This document shows, in pieces, positions 7,917 to 15,584 of a stretch of DNA of 20,061 nt. The notes under the pieces were generated by a model that saw nothing but the letters and a program-made list of their open reading frames with translations, searched no databases and was not told the origin of the DNA. Each line of letters begins with the position of its first letter. Within the stretch, counting starts at the first letter, position 1. The translations under genes and the position numbers were made by a program. The stretch comes from Pseudomonadota bacterium (GTDB lineage: Bacteria; Pseudomonadota; Alphaproteobacteria; Rhizobiales; Rhizobiaceae): assembly GCA_023444445.1 (NCBI GenBank), contig JAEXMK010000106.1, positions 1 through 20,061 of the forward strand, given 5' to 3'.

Positions 7917-9674
7917 TTATCGCATTTCGTCAGGTGCGTCCGCTCCTAAAAGCGTAAGGCCAGACTTCAAAACATTCGCGACAGCATTCACCAGCCCAAG
8001 TCTGGCAATGCTCAATTCTCGGTTTTTATCGTTAATAAAACGTAATTCCTGATGGTCTTTACCCTTGTTCCAGTGTCCATGGAAGGAACTGGCGAGATCA
8101 TAGAGGTAAAAAGCAAGCCTGTGCGGCTCATGCGACAGGGCCGCCGATTCGATCAGGCGCGGATATTCAGCAAGCTTAGCAACCAGCTGCAACTCGTTGA
8201 TATCGCTAATCAAAGCAACAGACGCCGCCATGTCTTCGGCAGAGGGTGCAAGACCCGGAAACGCCTCCTGAGCCTGGCGGAAGATCGACTTGCAGCGGGC
8301 ATGCGCATATTGCACGTAAAAGACCGGATTATCCTTCGATTGTTCGGTCACTTTCGCGAAATCGAAGTCCAGCGGCTCGGAATTCTTCCGATAAAGCATC
8401 ATGAATCGCACCGGATCGCGACCGACTTCGTCGACAACATCGCGCAGCGTGACGAAGTCGCCGGAGCGTTTCGACATCTTCACTGGCTCGCCGTCACGGA
8501 ACAGCTTGACGAGCTGGCAGAGCAGCACGGTCAGCTTCGACTTGCCCTCGGAGACGGCGCGCGCGACGGCTTCCAGACGCTTGACGTAACCGCCATGGTC
8601 GGCACCGAGCACATAGATCATCTCGGAAAAACCACGGTCGAACTTGTTCTTGAAATAGGCGACGTCGGCGGCGAAATAGGTGTAGGAACCGTCCGACTTC
8701 ATCAGCGCGCGGTCCATATCGTCGCCCACTTCCGTGGAGCGGAACAGCGTCTGCTCGCGATCTTCCCAGTCATCAGGCAATTCGCCCTTCGGCGGCGGCA
8801 GCGTGCCCTTGTAGACATGGCCCTTGAAGGTGAGGTCGTTGATGGCCGAGAGGATCGGCCCACCATTGCCCTCATGCAGCGTGCGCTCCGAAAAGAACAC
8901 GTCGTGCCGGACGTTGAGAAGCGCCAGATCCTCGCGGATCATGGCCATCATCGCATCGATGGCCTTGTCCTTGACGATAGGCATCCACTTCTCTTCAGGC
9001 ATGGCGCGCAGCTTGATGCCATATTCATCCGCCAGCGCCTGGCCGACAGGAACGAGGTAGTCACCCGGATAGAGACCGGACGGAATGGTGCCGATATCTT
9101 CGCCCAGCGCCTCGCGGTAACGCAGGAACACGGAGCGGGCCAGCACATCGATCTGCGAGCCGGCATCGTTGATGTAATATTCCTTGGTAACGCCATAACC
9201 CGCAAAGGCGAGCAGGTTCGCCAGCGTGTCCCCGACAACCGCGCCACGGCAGTGACCGACATGCATCGGGCCGGTAGGATTGGCCGAGACATATTCGACG
9301 TTGATCTTCTGGCCCGCACCGATCGTCGAGCGACCGAAATCGATGCCCTGGCCGATCATATCGGCAAGCAGACGCTGCCAGTAACCGACCGACACCTTGA
9401 GATTGATAAAGCCGGGACCCGCGACATTGACGCTGTCGACATCGCCATCCGCCTGAAGCGCCGGCACGATGAGTTCGGCCAGCGCGCGCGGATTGGTGCC
9501 GAGCGGCTTGGCCAGTACCATGGCGGCATTGGTGGCAACGTCGCCGTGGCTGAGATCGCGCGGGGATTCGACGGTAATTCGACTGAAATCGACTTTTTCG
9601 CGGTTCTCTTTCACGAGGTCGAGCGTCTCGAGCGCGTTTTTGATCCTGGTATCGAAATCAGCAAAAATGTTCAT
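7917..9674 (-). CDS. argS: Arginyl-tRNA synthetase
   Basis: ArgS charges tRNA-Arg with arginine in the cytoplasm; it is a class I aminoacyl-tRNA synthetase that needs tRNA for amino-acid activation. At 585 aa it has normal length. The N-terminal Add-1 domain is followed by [18 protein letters not shown] with the HVGH signature at residues 138-141. The second signature KMSKRSG is at 399-405. The anticodon-binding domain ends with the family-typical [20 protein letters not shown], and the protein closes DAPDEMR. The start ATG 9674-9672 gives [15 protein letters not shown], with AGGTTGG upstream. It lies 75 bp after dgt in the same direction, and the SPOR gene starts 66 bp beyond its stop. Confidence 0.97.
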   Translation of the reverse strand: MNIFADFDTRIKNALETLDLVKENREKVDFSRITVESPRDLSHGDVATNAAMVLAKPLGTNPRALAELIVPALQADGDVDSVNVAGPGFINLKVSVGYWQRLLADMIGQGIDFGRSTIGAGQKINVEYVSANPTGPMHVGHCRGAVVGDTLANLLAFAGYGVTKEYYINDAGSQIDVLARSVFLRYREALGEDIGTIPSGLYPGDYLVPVGQALADEYGIKLRAMPEEKWMPIVKDKAIDAMMAMIREDLALLNVRHDVFFSERTLHEGNGGPILSAINDLTFKGHVYKGTLPPPKGELPDDWEDREQTLFRSTEVGDDMDRALMKSDGSYTYFAADVAYFKNKFDRGFSEMIYVLGADHGGYVKRLEAVARAVSEGKSKLTVLLCQLVKLFRDGEPVKMSKRSGDFVTLRDVVDEVGRDPVRFMMLYRKNSEPLDFDFAKVTEQSKDNPVFYVQYAHARCKSIFRQAQEAFPGLAPSAEDMAASVALISDINELQLVAKLAEYPRLIESAALSHEPHRLAFYLYDLASSFHGHWNKGKDHQELRFINDKNRELSIARLGLVNAVANVLKSGLTLLGADAPDEMR

Positions 9675-9749
9675 CGTTCCAACCTGCGCGAAGGGCTTCT
9701 GTTCATGTCCGGTATGTTAGCCGGTCGGGCTCCGCGATCGCCCGCTGCC

Positions 9750-10967
9750 CTATCTCAAATCGGGGGTGTGGTCAAACAGCCGCTGGTGGGCGCGCAGTGC
9801 ATAACTGTCGGTCATGCCGGCCAGATAGTCGCCCACATGCCGGGCTTTTGCGGCAACGCTCATGCCGGAAATGCTGTCTACCCAGTAGTGGCTCTGCATC
9901 TCCGCCGGAGTTTCCATATATCGGTGGAAAAGATCGGTGACGATCTGCGTCGCGCCGGCGCGGATGCGCATGATGTCCGGATGCCGGTAGATATGGGCAA
10001 ACAGCAGCTTCTTGATCTGCCGGTCGGTCTCGGCCATCTCCGGCGAGAAGGTGGCGACGGTCAAATCGGCGGCGCGGATATCAGCAGCCCGCTGCGGTTT
10101 CAGGCGGGCAAGATTTTGCTGCGCAACGCCGATCACGTCCTCAACCATGTGGGTAATCTGCCGGCGCATGATCTCGTTTGCAAAACGCTCCTTGTCGAGC
10201 ACCGGATATTTCGCCCGCACCTGCGCCATCAACCCGCTGAGGAATGGCACCTCCTCCAGCATCTCGAAGGTGAGATAACCGGCCCGCAGACCGTCATCGA
10301 TGTCATGGGTGTTGTAGGCGATGTCATCGGCGATCGCCGCCACCTGCGCCTCAAGGCTCGCATAGCTGCCGATCTCCAGATCCTGTAGCTCACAATATTC
10401 GAGGATGGGCAGCGGGACCGGCCCCTTTATGCCCTCGCCCTTGGCATTAACCAGCGGGCCATTGTGCTTGACGAGACCTTCGAGCGTTTCCCAGGTCAGG
10501 TTGATGCCGTCATATTCGGCATAACGGCGCTCCAGCTTGGTGACGATACGCAGTGACTGGGCATTGTGGTCAAAGCCGCCATAGGGCAACAGCACCGCAT
10601 CCAGCGCGTCTTCGCCGGTATGGCCAAAGGGCGTGTGGCCGAAATCATGCACCAGGGCCACGCCTTCGGCCAGATCTTCGTCCAGCTTCAGCGCGCGGGC
10701 GAGCGCCCGGGCGATCTGCGCCACCTCGATGGTATGGGTAAGTCGCGTGCGGTAGTGATCGCCGTCAGGGCTGATGAAGACCTGCGTCTTATGCTTCAGG
10801 CGGCGAAAGGCGGTCGTATGCACGATGCGGTCCCGGTCACGCTGGAATTCGGAACGCGTCAGGCTTCCCTCTTCGGGAAAAAGACGCCCGCGCGTCGTCC
10901 ATGGATCCGAGGCGAAAACCGCCCTCTCGCCACTTCCGAAACCCAATGCGCGCTGGTCTATGATCAT
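9750..10967 (-). CDS. dgt: Deoxyguanosinetriphosphate triphosphohydrolase-like protein (HD superfamily dNTPase)
   Basis: This family hydrolyses dNTPs to deoxynucleoside and triphosphate and so controls dNTP pools. The 405-residue protein carries the full HD-domain metal site: [10 protein letters not shown] with His78, [17 protein letters not shown] with His107-Asp108, and the later [10 protein letters not shown] with the final aspartate. It also has the N-terminal [20 protein letters not shown] and [12 protein letters not shown] segments of the bacterial family. The length fits the shorter class-2 proteins (about 400 aa) rather than the 505-aa E. coli Dgt, so the substrate range may be broader than dGTP. 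ATG 10967-10965 is preceded by AGGTGG at about 5 nt. It is first in the minus-strand block, directly upstream of argS, and is divergent from the Fe-S carrier gene across 215 bp. Confidence 0.94.
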   Translation of the reverse strand: MIIDQRALGFGSGERAVFASDPWTTRGRLFPEEGSLTRSEFQRDRDRIVHTTAFRRLKHKTQVFISPDGDHYRTRLTHTIEVAQIARALARALKLDEDLAEGVALVHDFGHTPFGHTGEDALDAVLLPYGGFDHNAQSLRIVTKLERRYAEYDGINLTWETLEGLVKHNGPLVNAKGEGIKGPVPLPILEYCELQDLEIGSYASLEAQVAAIADDIAYNTHDIDDGLRAGYLTFEMLEEVPFLSGLMAQVRAKYPVLDKERFANEIMRRQITHMVEDVIGVAQQNLARLKPQRAADIRAADLTVATFSPEMAETDRQIKKLLFAHIYRHPDIMRIRAGATQIVTDLFHRYMETPAEMQSHYWVDSISGMSVAAKARHVGDYLAGMTDSYALRAHQRLFDHTPDLR

Positions 10968-11182
10968 GCATCCACCTGTTGACTTCTTAAGGCCGCGACT
11001 TCCTTTTGGTTTCGGCCATTGACCTTTTCATTCACCCTTCATACCTATCGCAGATGTCAGCGCAAAGCATCATCGCCGCGAAGACGCCCTCACACAGGCT
11101 ATAGACCGTTAATTTGACTGGTTTATAATAGTGACAACGAGATTATTGCTCTCCGGATCTTGACCCCGGCAGGAGAAACGAC
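10968..11182. other. Divergent intergenic region between dgt and the Fe-S carrier gene
   Basis: These 215 bp must hold promoters for both genes. A TTGACT at 11114-11119 and a TATAAT at 11124-11129 are both present but only 4 bp apart, so they cannot form one promoter. TATAAT could be a -10 for the plus-strand gene with a poor -35 (TAGACC at 11102-11107, 16-bp spacing). No convincing iron-responsive operator was seen. Confidence 0.4.
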
Positions 11183-11515
11183 ATGGAAAACAGCGACATT
11201 ACCCTTTCGGAAGCAGCGGCAAAGCGAATCGCCCAGATCGTTGCAGCAGATGCCGGCAAACAGGCGCTGCGCGTCTCCGTCGAAGGCGGCGGCTGCTCGG
11301 GCTTCTCCTACAAGTTCGATCTTGCCGAAGACCCCGCCGATGACGACATCGTGATCGCCCGCGGCGATGCCAAGGTGCTGATCGATAGCCTGTCAGTTGT
11401 CTATATGGCGGGCTCCGAGATCGACTTCGTCGATAATCTTCTCGGACAGTCCTTCCAGATCAAGAACCCCAATGCCGTGGCAAGCTGCGGCTGTGGCACC
11501 AGCTTTTCTATTTGA
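11183..11515 (+). CDS. erpA: A-type iron-sulfur carrier protein (HesB/IscA/ErpA family)
   Basis: A-type carriers receive Fe-S clusters from a scaffold (Isc or Suf) and pass them to apoproteins. The 110-aa product has the complete family signature: VSVEGGGCSGFSYKF with Cys38, and the C-terminal SCGCGTSFSI with Cys102 and Cys104, which are the three cluster ligands. It also has VYMAGSEIDFVDNLLGQSFQ, and IKNPNA before the cysteine pair. The ATG is preceded by GGAG at 7 nt. It stands alone, away from any suf or isc operon, on the plus strand opposite dgt. This solitary context and the sequence fit an ErpA-like general carrier, but IscA, ErpA and SufA cannot be separated by eye, so the symbol is tentative. 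Confidence 0.93.
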   Translation: MENSDITLSEAAAKRIAQIVAADAGKQALRVSVEGGGCSGFSYKFDLAEDPADDDIVIARGDAKVLIDSLSVVYMAGSEIDFVDNLLGQSFQIKNPNAVASCGCGTSFSI

Positions 11516-11820
11516 GTGGGAAATACCGGCGCGCAATCCGCACGCCAGTCACCAAACTTTGAAGTAACTCGCATCTCTCTCCTCATTCCTGTGCTTGTCA
11601 CAGGAATCCAGTCGACGCGCGCCTGCGCGGCGGGAAGAGTCCTTTCAGCCCAAAGACTTGGTCTGGCTAGATTCCTGTGACAAGCACAGGAATGAGGGAG
11701 GAAAAACGCAGCGACCCCGCCCGCCGGCGTCTTTCCACGACATCCTCACCACCAATTTCCAAAAACGGTGGCAATCGCTTTTGCATCGGGTAAAAGTACC
11801 CCCACAAAAGGGAAACTCCG
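11516..11820. other. Intergenic region between the Fe-S carrier gene and xthA
   Basis: These 305 bp contain no credible gene. Most of the space is palindromic repeat element B (11583-11695). A weak GC-rich hairpin just after the upstream stop (around 11530-11550) lacks a T-run. The last 25 bp hold an AAGGGAAA ribosome-binding region for xthA. Confidence 0.6.
11583..11695. repeat. Palindromic intergenic repeat, element B (two 28-nt hairpin units, 57-bp spacer)
   Basis: Inverted copies of a 28-nt unit lie at 11583-11610 and 11668-11695, identical at 27/28 positions after reverse complementing. Each copy folds as an 8-bp perfect stem (TTCCTGTG with CACAGGAA) around the loop CTTGT, flanked by TCA and TCCA or TCTA. 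The total length of 113 bp with two large palindromes is reminiscent of rhizobial RIME-type elements, but I cannot confirm the family. It shares length, flanks and loop core with element A at 4659-4727, while several stem pairs differ. Confidence 0.8.
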
Positions 11821-12618
11821 ATGAAGATTGCCACCTGGAACATCAATGGCGTCAAGGCGCGTATCGAAAACCTCTGCCAGTGGCTGAAGGATTCATCGCC
11901 TGACATCGTCTGCCTTCAGGAAATCAAATCCGTCGACGAGGGTTTTCCCCGGCTGGAGATTGAGGCGCTCGGTTATCACGTCGAGACCCACGGCCAGAAA
12001 GGCTTCAACGGCGTCGCCCTGCTGTCCAAGGTGAAGCCCGATGAGGTCAATCGTGGCCTGCCGGGCGATGATGCCGATGAGCAGGCCCGTTTCATCGAAG
12101 GTGTGTTTTCCGTGGATGGCGGCGCCATCCGCGTCTGCTCACTATACCTGCCGAACGGCAATCCGCCGGACGATCCGGTCAAATATCCCTACAAGCTTGC
12201 GTGGATGGAACGGCTGCGGCATTTTGCGGAAGATCGCCTCGCGCTGGAAGAGCCGCTCATCCTGGCGGGTGACTACAACGTCATTCCCGAACCCTTCGAT
12301 TGTCACGACCCACGCGTGTGGGAAGGCGACGCATTGTTCCTGCCGAAGACCCGGGCGGCCTTCCGCAAGCTGGAGAATCTCGGCTTCACCGATGCAGCAC
12401 GCGCGACGACCGATGCGGCAGGACTTTATTCCTTCTGGGATTATCAGGCCGGCGCATGGCCGAAAAACAACGGCATCCGCATCGATCATCTGATGCTGTC
12501 AGCGGAAGCGGCCGACAGGCTTCAATCGGTCGAGATCGAAAAACATGTGCGGGCCTGGGAAAAACCGTCCGACCATGTGCCGGTCTGCGGTTATTTCGAT
12601 TTCAGCCCGGTTGGCTGA
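11821..12618 (+). CDS. xthA: Exodeoxyribonuclease III / AP endonuclease (XthA family)
   Basis: This enzyme incises DNA at abasic sites and removes 3' blocking groups in base-excision repair. All catalytic motifs of the exonuclease III fold are present in 265 residues: TWNINGVKAR with Asn7, CLQEIK with metal-binding Glu34, CSLYLPNG with Tyr109, LAGDYNV with Asp151 and Asn153, GIRIDHLM with Asp222, and the final PSDHVPV with His252. The length equals that of E. coli ExoIII (268 aa). ATG 11821 has AAGGGAAA upstream. It is transcribed alone on the plus strand, converging on exoR with only 42 bp between stop codons. Rhizobial genomes usually carry more than one xth paralogue, so the exact paralogue number is not assigned. 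Confidence 0.95.
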   Translation: MKIATWNINGVKARIENLCQWLKDSSPDIVCLQEIKSVDEGFPRLEIEALGYHVETHGQKGFNGVALLSKVKPDEVNRGLPGDDADEQARFIEGVFSVDGGAIRVCSLYLPNGNPPDDPVKYPYKLAWMERLRHFAEDRLALEEPLILAGDYNVIPEPFDCHDPRVWEGDALFLPKTRAAFRKLENLGFTDAARATTDAAGLYSFWDYQAGAWPKNNGIRIDHLMLSAEAADRLQSVEIEKHVRAWEKPSDHVPVCGYFDFSPVG

Positions 12619-12660
12619 GCCGCTCCTGTTTGGCGGATAAAACCGCCCCGATCAGCACCC

Positions 12661-13455
12661 TCAATCCGGATCGTTGAACTGCATGTTCTGCGCCATGGCA
12701 ATGGCGGCACGGCGATCATTTTCGCCGGCCAGCGAAAAGGCCTGCTCCTGCAGGTTCTGGATCCAGGTACAGTCCGCCGCCGTGCATTTGTCGAGCGCCG
12801 CCGTCATGAAGGCGAGCCCCTGCGTCGTCTGGCCTTCCTGAAAGATCAGATTGCCGAAGATCGACATGGCGCCGGCATGGCCATGCTTGCGGGCTTGGTT
12901 GAGCCATTTCTTGGCCTGCTGCACATCGGCGCGGCCACCCTCACCCGCGAGGATCATCTCCGCCAACCGGAACTGCGCTTCAGCCACGCCAAAGGTGGAA
13001 GCCACCTGGAAATAAAGCTGGCGGGCCTGCGAAAGGTCCATTTTCACGGGGCTGCCGGGAATGCCGTGGCGGTAATAGTCGGCCAGCGAGAGAAGGGCGT
13101 TGACGAAGAATCCGGTATCTTCGGAACCCGGCTCTACACCCTGGCTGGCGATTTCACTGTAGATCTTGAAAGCTTCCAGATCGTTCTTGGCGACGCCATC
13201 GCCATAGGCATACATATTGGCAAGTGCCCAGCGCGAGCCGGTATGGCCTTTTTCCGCCGCGTACCGATAGGCCTCGACGGCTTCGTCCTTGTTACCGTTC
13301 TTGTAGGCCTTGAAGCCGAACTTGAACAGGTCGAAGGGGCCGGATTCCTTGGTCACGCCCGCATTGATGTCAAAAGCCAGCACCGGCATTGCGAGCGACG
13401 CAAGCAACATGCCCATGAGGAGCGGCTTTAAAACGTTGGCTTCACATTTCAGCAT
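12661..13455 (-). CDS. exoR: ExoR, periplasmic Sel1-repeat repressor of the ChvG/ChvI (ExoS/ChvI) two-component system
   Basis: The 264-aa protein opens MLKCEANVLKPLLMGMLLAS and has a signal peptide with probable cleavage after VLA (residues 25-27). Sel1/TPR-like helical repeats follow, such as EAVEAYRYAAEKGHTGSRWA, LANMYAYGDGVAKNDLEAF and KKWLNQARKHGHAGAMSIFG. The sequence agrees with what I remember of Sinorhizobium and Agrobacterium ExoR. In those species the periplasmic protein binds and represses the sensor kinase ExoS/ChvG. Its proteolysis at low pH releases ChvI, altering succinoglycan, motility, biofilm and, in Agrobacterium, virulence gene expression. ATG 13455-13453 lies 22 bp after a near-consensus promoter -10 element. 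It is a single-gene unit converging on xthA. Confidence 0.93.
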   Translation of the reverse strand: MLKCEANVLKPLLMGMLLASLAMPVLAFDINAGVTKESGPFDLFKFGFKAYKNGNKDEAVEAYRYAAEKGHTGSRWALANMYAYGDGVAKNDLEAFKIYSEIASQGVEPGSEDTGFFVNALLSLADYYRHGIPGSPVKMDLSQARQLYFQVASTFGVAEAQFRLAEMILAGEGGRADVQQAKKWLNQARKHGHAGAMSIFGNLIFQEGQTTQGLAFMTAALDKCTAADCTWIQNLQEQAFSLAGENDRRAAIAMAQNMQFNDPD

Positions 13456-13484
13456 TTAGGCGAACTTCTCTCACTCTTCCCGGC

Positions 13485-13513
13485 ATATAGCCAATACTTG
13501 CGGAATGCTGCAA
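13485..13513 (-). promoter_or_regulatory. Predicted sigma-70-type promoter of exoR
   Basis: On the minus strand TTGCAG (13513-13508) is followed after exactly 17 bp by CTATAT (13490-13485), the -10 form favoured by alphaproteobacterial housekeeping sigma factor. The predicted start point is near 13478, giving a short leader of about 23 nt before the exoR ATG. No experimental support is available here. Confidence 0.55.
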
Positions 13514-13965
13514 AGCCGAACCCCGCCGGGTCGCGATTTTTCGAACACACTGCGTCTTTCCGGCAGCACTTTCCAGCGCACCACCGGTGGTTTCATGCGG
13601 CGATTGCCCTAATTTTCCAGTGAGACAGATATAGGCATAATTTCCGGCAACATAACGGCATTCCGTCATCCCCCGGTCAGCGCCAGACAAGAAAGCCGGG
13701 CGAAATTCCCGTATTACTTGCTTAAACGCTGAATCCAAACCCGTTTTCACTTTCTGCAACTCCGCAGGCCCACATCAAACGCCTGCATGTTCTTTCATTC
13801 CCGCGCCTCTAAACATCAGCCAAGCACCCTGTTTGTGGCGGGAAATGGACAGATATGCTCACATTCCAACGCGACCACACGCTTGCAGAAAAGTGTTGCC
13901 AAATCGTCACAAAACTGTCGGGCCAGAAATTTTTATCTGACAGAAATCACAGGTCTCGCATGAAA
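13514..13965. other. Long unexplained intergenic stretch upstream of exoR
   Basis: About 450 bp separate the exoR promoter from the fadL terminator. I see no gene: a 105-codon minus-strand frame (13442-13759) starts with TTG, overlaps the exoR start and has no recognisable protein features. An imperfect inverted repeat (CATTCCCGC near 13797 and GCGGGAAATG near 13838) is the only structure noted. The stretch could hold upstream regulatory sites for exoR, but none was recognised. Confidence 0.4.
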
Positions 13966-13993
13966 AAAGGTCCGGTTGGTAAACCGGACCTTT
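13966..13993 (-). terminator. Rho-independent terminator of the FadL-family gene
   Basis: A perfect 12-bp stem (AAAGGTCCGGTT at 13966-13977, AACCGGACCTTT at 13982-13993) closes a 4-nt loop. On the minus strand it is followed by further T residues (TTTTTTC in total). It lies 26 bp after the fadL stop. The A/T-flanked symmetry means it could also stop plus-strand transcripts. Confidence 0.85.
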
Positions 13994-14019
13994 ATTTTAG
14001 CAAATTACGTGGAAAGCCT

Positions 14020-15324
14020 TTAGAACTTGACCTTCACGCCGGTCGAGATGGCCGCGACGAGATCGTTGCCAAAGGTGTATCCTGCCTCGTCGCCACAACG
14101 TGCGCCAAGCGGACCGCAAGGTGCGCCGCCGATGGAGGAGCTGCCGGAGGTGAGCAAACCAAGCGCACCAGCAATCTTGAACTCGATGTTCTTATTGGGT
14201 GAATAAACCAGCTGCGTGCCAAGCAGCCAGGTGTCGGTCTGCGTGCCGATGACGGTCGACGTGCCACGGTCCCAGGTCAGGCTGACGGCGCCGCTCCACT
14301 GATCGTTGAACTTGTGACCAATACCGCCGGAAATTGTCCAGCCATCACGATAAAAAAGGTCAAGCGTGTTGATGGCGCTTGGCGTTCCCGCAACGCAGGT
14401 CGGCGAACCAACGGCGCAGAAGGGGATCGTCTGAATCTGGCTCCAGTCCGTCCACTTCACAGAACCGAAAGCGAGCCAGCCGGGGGCAATTCCAGATTGC
14501 ACCTTCCACTCGATGCTGTCAGGCATGGATACATTACCGTAAACGGGAGTAATGCGGCCCGAGATGGCGTTGAGACCGATCGGCAGGTTGGTCAGATTGA
14601 CATTACCTGTCAGATCGACATCGACCGCGCTGTTGTAAACAAGGCTTGTCCGGAAAGCGATTTCAGGAATTTCATAAGCCACGCCGGCGCGCCAGCCCCA
14701 GCCATCGCCCTCCATCTCGAGCTTGCCGATACCGTTGTAGATCGAGGTCGGAATACCGTTTGCAGCAAGAGCGATCGGCGAGACAACCTGACGATATTTA
14801 TAGCCGCTCAGTTCCTGATAGAAGCCGCCGCCAATGATCGAGAAATCGCCTTTACCGAGATCAAACTTGACGCGGCAAGTCGTCGCATAGTTATGCGACT
14901 TAACCTTGGTTTCGATATTGTAGCTGGAGCCCTGCCAGATGCCCGGATTGAGATCGGCGCCCCACGGCTGCGAATAATCGAACATGCAGTCGCCGAAATC
15001 GCCGATGGCCGCCTTGGCGCCAACGCGCGTCGTCCAGTAATTCTCTCCGTCGTCAGCACTTGTGCTCCAGCTGGACGGTAGTGGAATAGGAACGGGGCTT
15101 GTGGGGCTTTTATTCGGATTGTCCCGTGCATTCTCCACCTTGCGCTGCGGTGCGACGAAGGTCGCGGAACTGTCGAGAACGTAATCGGACGGATCGAACA
15201 GCAGGTCGATATTGTAACCGCCGCGCTCAAGACCGCCGGCCAGTGAAGGCGTTACCGCCGCGATGCTGACTGCGAAACATACCGCGCCGCGAAAAATTGC
15301 AGTTTTTGCCGTCTCTCTCCCCAA
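14020..15324 (-). CDS. Outer-membrane protein of the OmpP1/FadL transport family
   Basis: This family forms 14-stranded outer-membrane barrels that take up long-chain fatty acids or other hydrophobic compounds. The predicted 434-aa protein has an N-terminal signal-like segment (GAVCFAVSIAAVTPSLA, cleavage before GGLERGGYNIDLLFDPSDY). Many alternating amphipathic strands rich in Trp, Tyr and Gly follow, for example GWGWRAGVAYEIPEIAFRTS and WKVQSGIAPGWLAFGSVKWT. It ends with terminal Phe (STGVKVKF), the usual BAM-recognised aromatic end. Substrate is unknown. The frame has no ATG or GTG before the signal peptide: a TGA stop lies immediately upstream of TTG 15324-15322, which is the only conventional start, and it has no good ribosome-binding site. 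The true start is therefore uncertain. It is a single-gene unit between exoR and valS. Confidence 0.85.
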   Translation of the reverse strand: MGRETAKTAIFRGAVCFAVSIAAVTPSLAGGLERGGYNIDLLFDPSDYVLDSSATFVAPQRKVENARDNPNKSPTSPVPIPLPSSWSTSADDGENYWTTRVGAKAAIGDFGDCMFDYSQPWGADLNPGIWQGSSYNIETKVKSHNYATTCRVKFDLGKGDFSIIGGGFYQELSGYKYRQVVSPIALAANGIPTSIYNGIGKLEMEGDGWGWRAGVAYEIPEIAFRTSLVYNSAVDVDLTGNVNLTNLPIGLNAISGRITPVYGNVSMPDSIEWKVQSGIAPGWLAFGSVKWTDWSQIQTIPFCAVGSPTCVAGTPSAINTLDLFYRDGWTISGGIGHKFNDQWSGAVSLTWDRGTSTVIGTQTDTWLLGTQLVYSPNKNIEFKIAGALGLLTSGSSSIGGAPCGPLGARCGDEAGYTFGNDLVAAISTGVKVKF

Positions 15325-15442
15325 TCAAGGCAATGTGATCGTCAAAAGAGTGAAGGGCTTCGTGGCAAATGACAATCTGCCGCACAGTGGCACAGTTCTG
15401 CGACACCTCCTCATTTTTTACGTAAGAATTTCAAGTATGCGC

Positions 15443-15462
15443 CCTAAATTAGTCATTTTAGG
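15443..15462. promoter_or_regulatory. Inverted repeat CCTAAA-N8-TTTAGG, possible operator upstream of the FadL-family gene
   Basis: Six-base-pair perfect arms separated by 8 bp, in an AT-rich context about 120 bp upstream of the FadL-family start. The geometry fits a dimeric regulator site, but no promoter elements could be placed relative to it. Confidence 0.25.
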
Positions 15463-15584
15463 TTATTTTTCTAATTCATATGGGCGACTCCGTCATAAAA
15501 TGAAACAAACGCCTACGGCCAACCGGAATTGTCGCCAAATAACCACAGTTGAAAGTTTCCGGGAAAACCACGCTTATCAGGCAG

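Noticed and set aside
8052..10388. 778-codon plus-strand open frame
   Set aside because: It is antisense to argS and dgt, whose catalytic motifs are intact on the minus strand; such long shadows are common at high GC.
11114..11129. TTGACT and TATAAT upstream of the Fe-S carrier gene as a promoter
   Set aside because: Only 4 bp lie between them; sigma-70-type promoters need about 16-18 bp.
12632..12647. GGCGG/CCGCC hairpin between the convergent xthA and exoR stops as a terminator
   Set aside because: Only a 5-bp stem with no T-run on either side; too weak to call.
13442..13759. 105-codon minus-strand frame upstream of exoR
   Set aside because: TTG start, overlaps the exoR start and promoter, and has no protein-like features or family resemblance.
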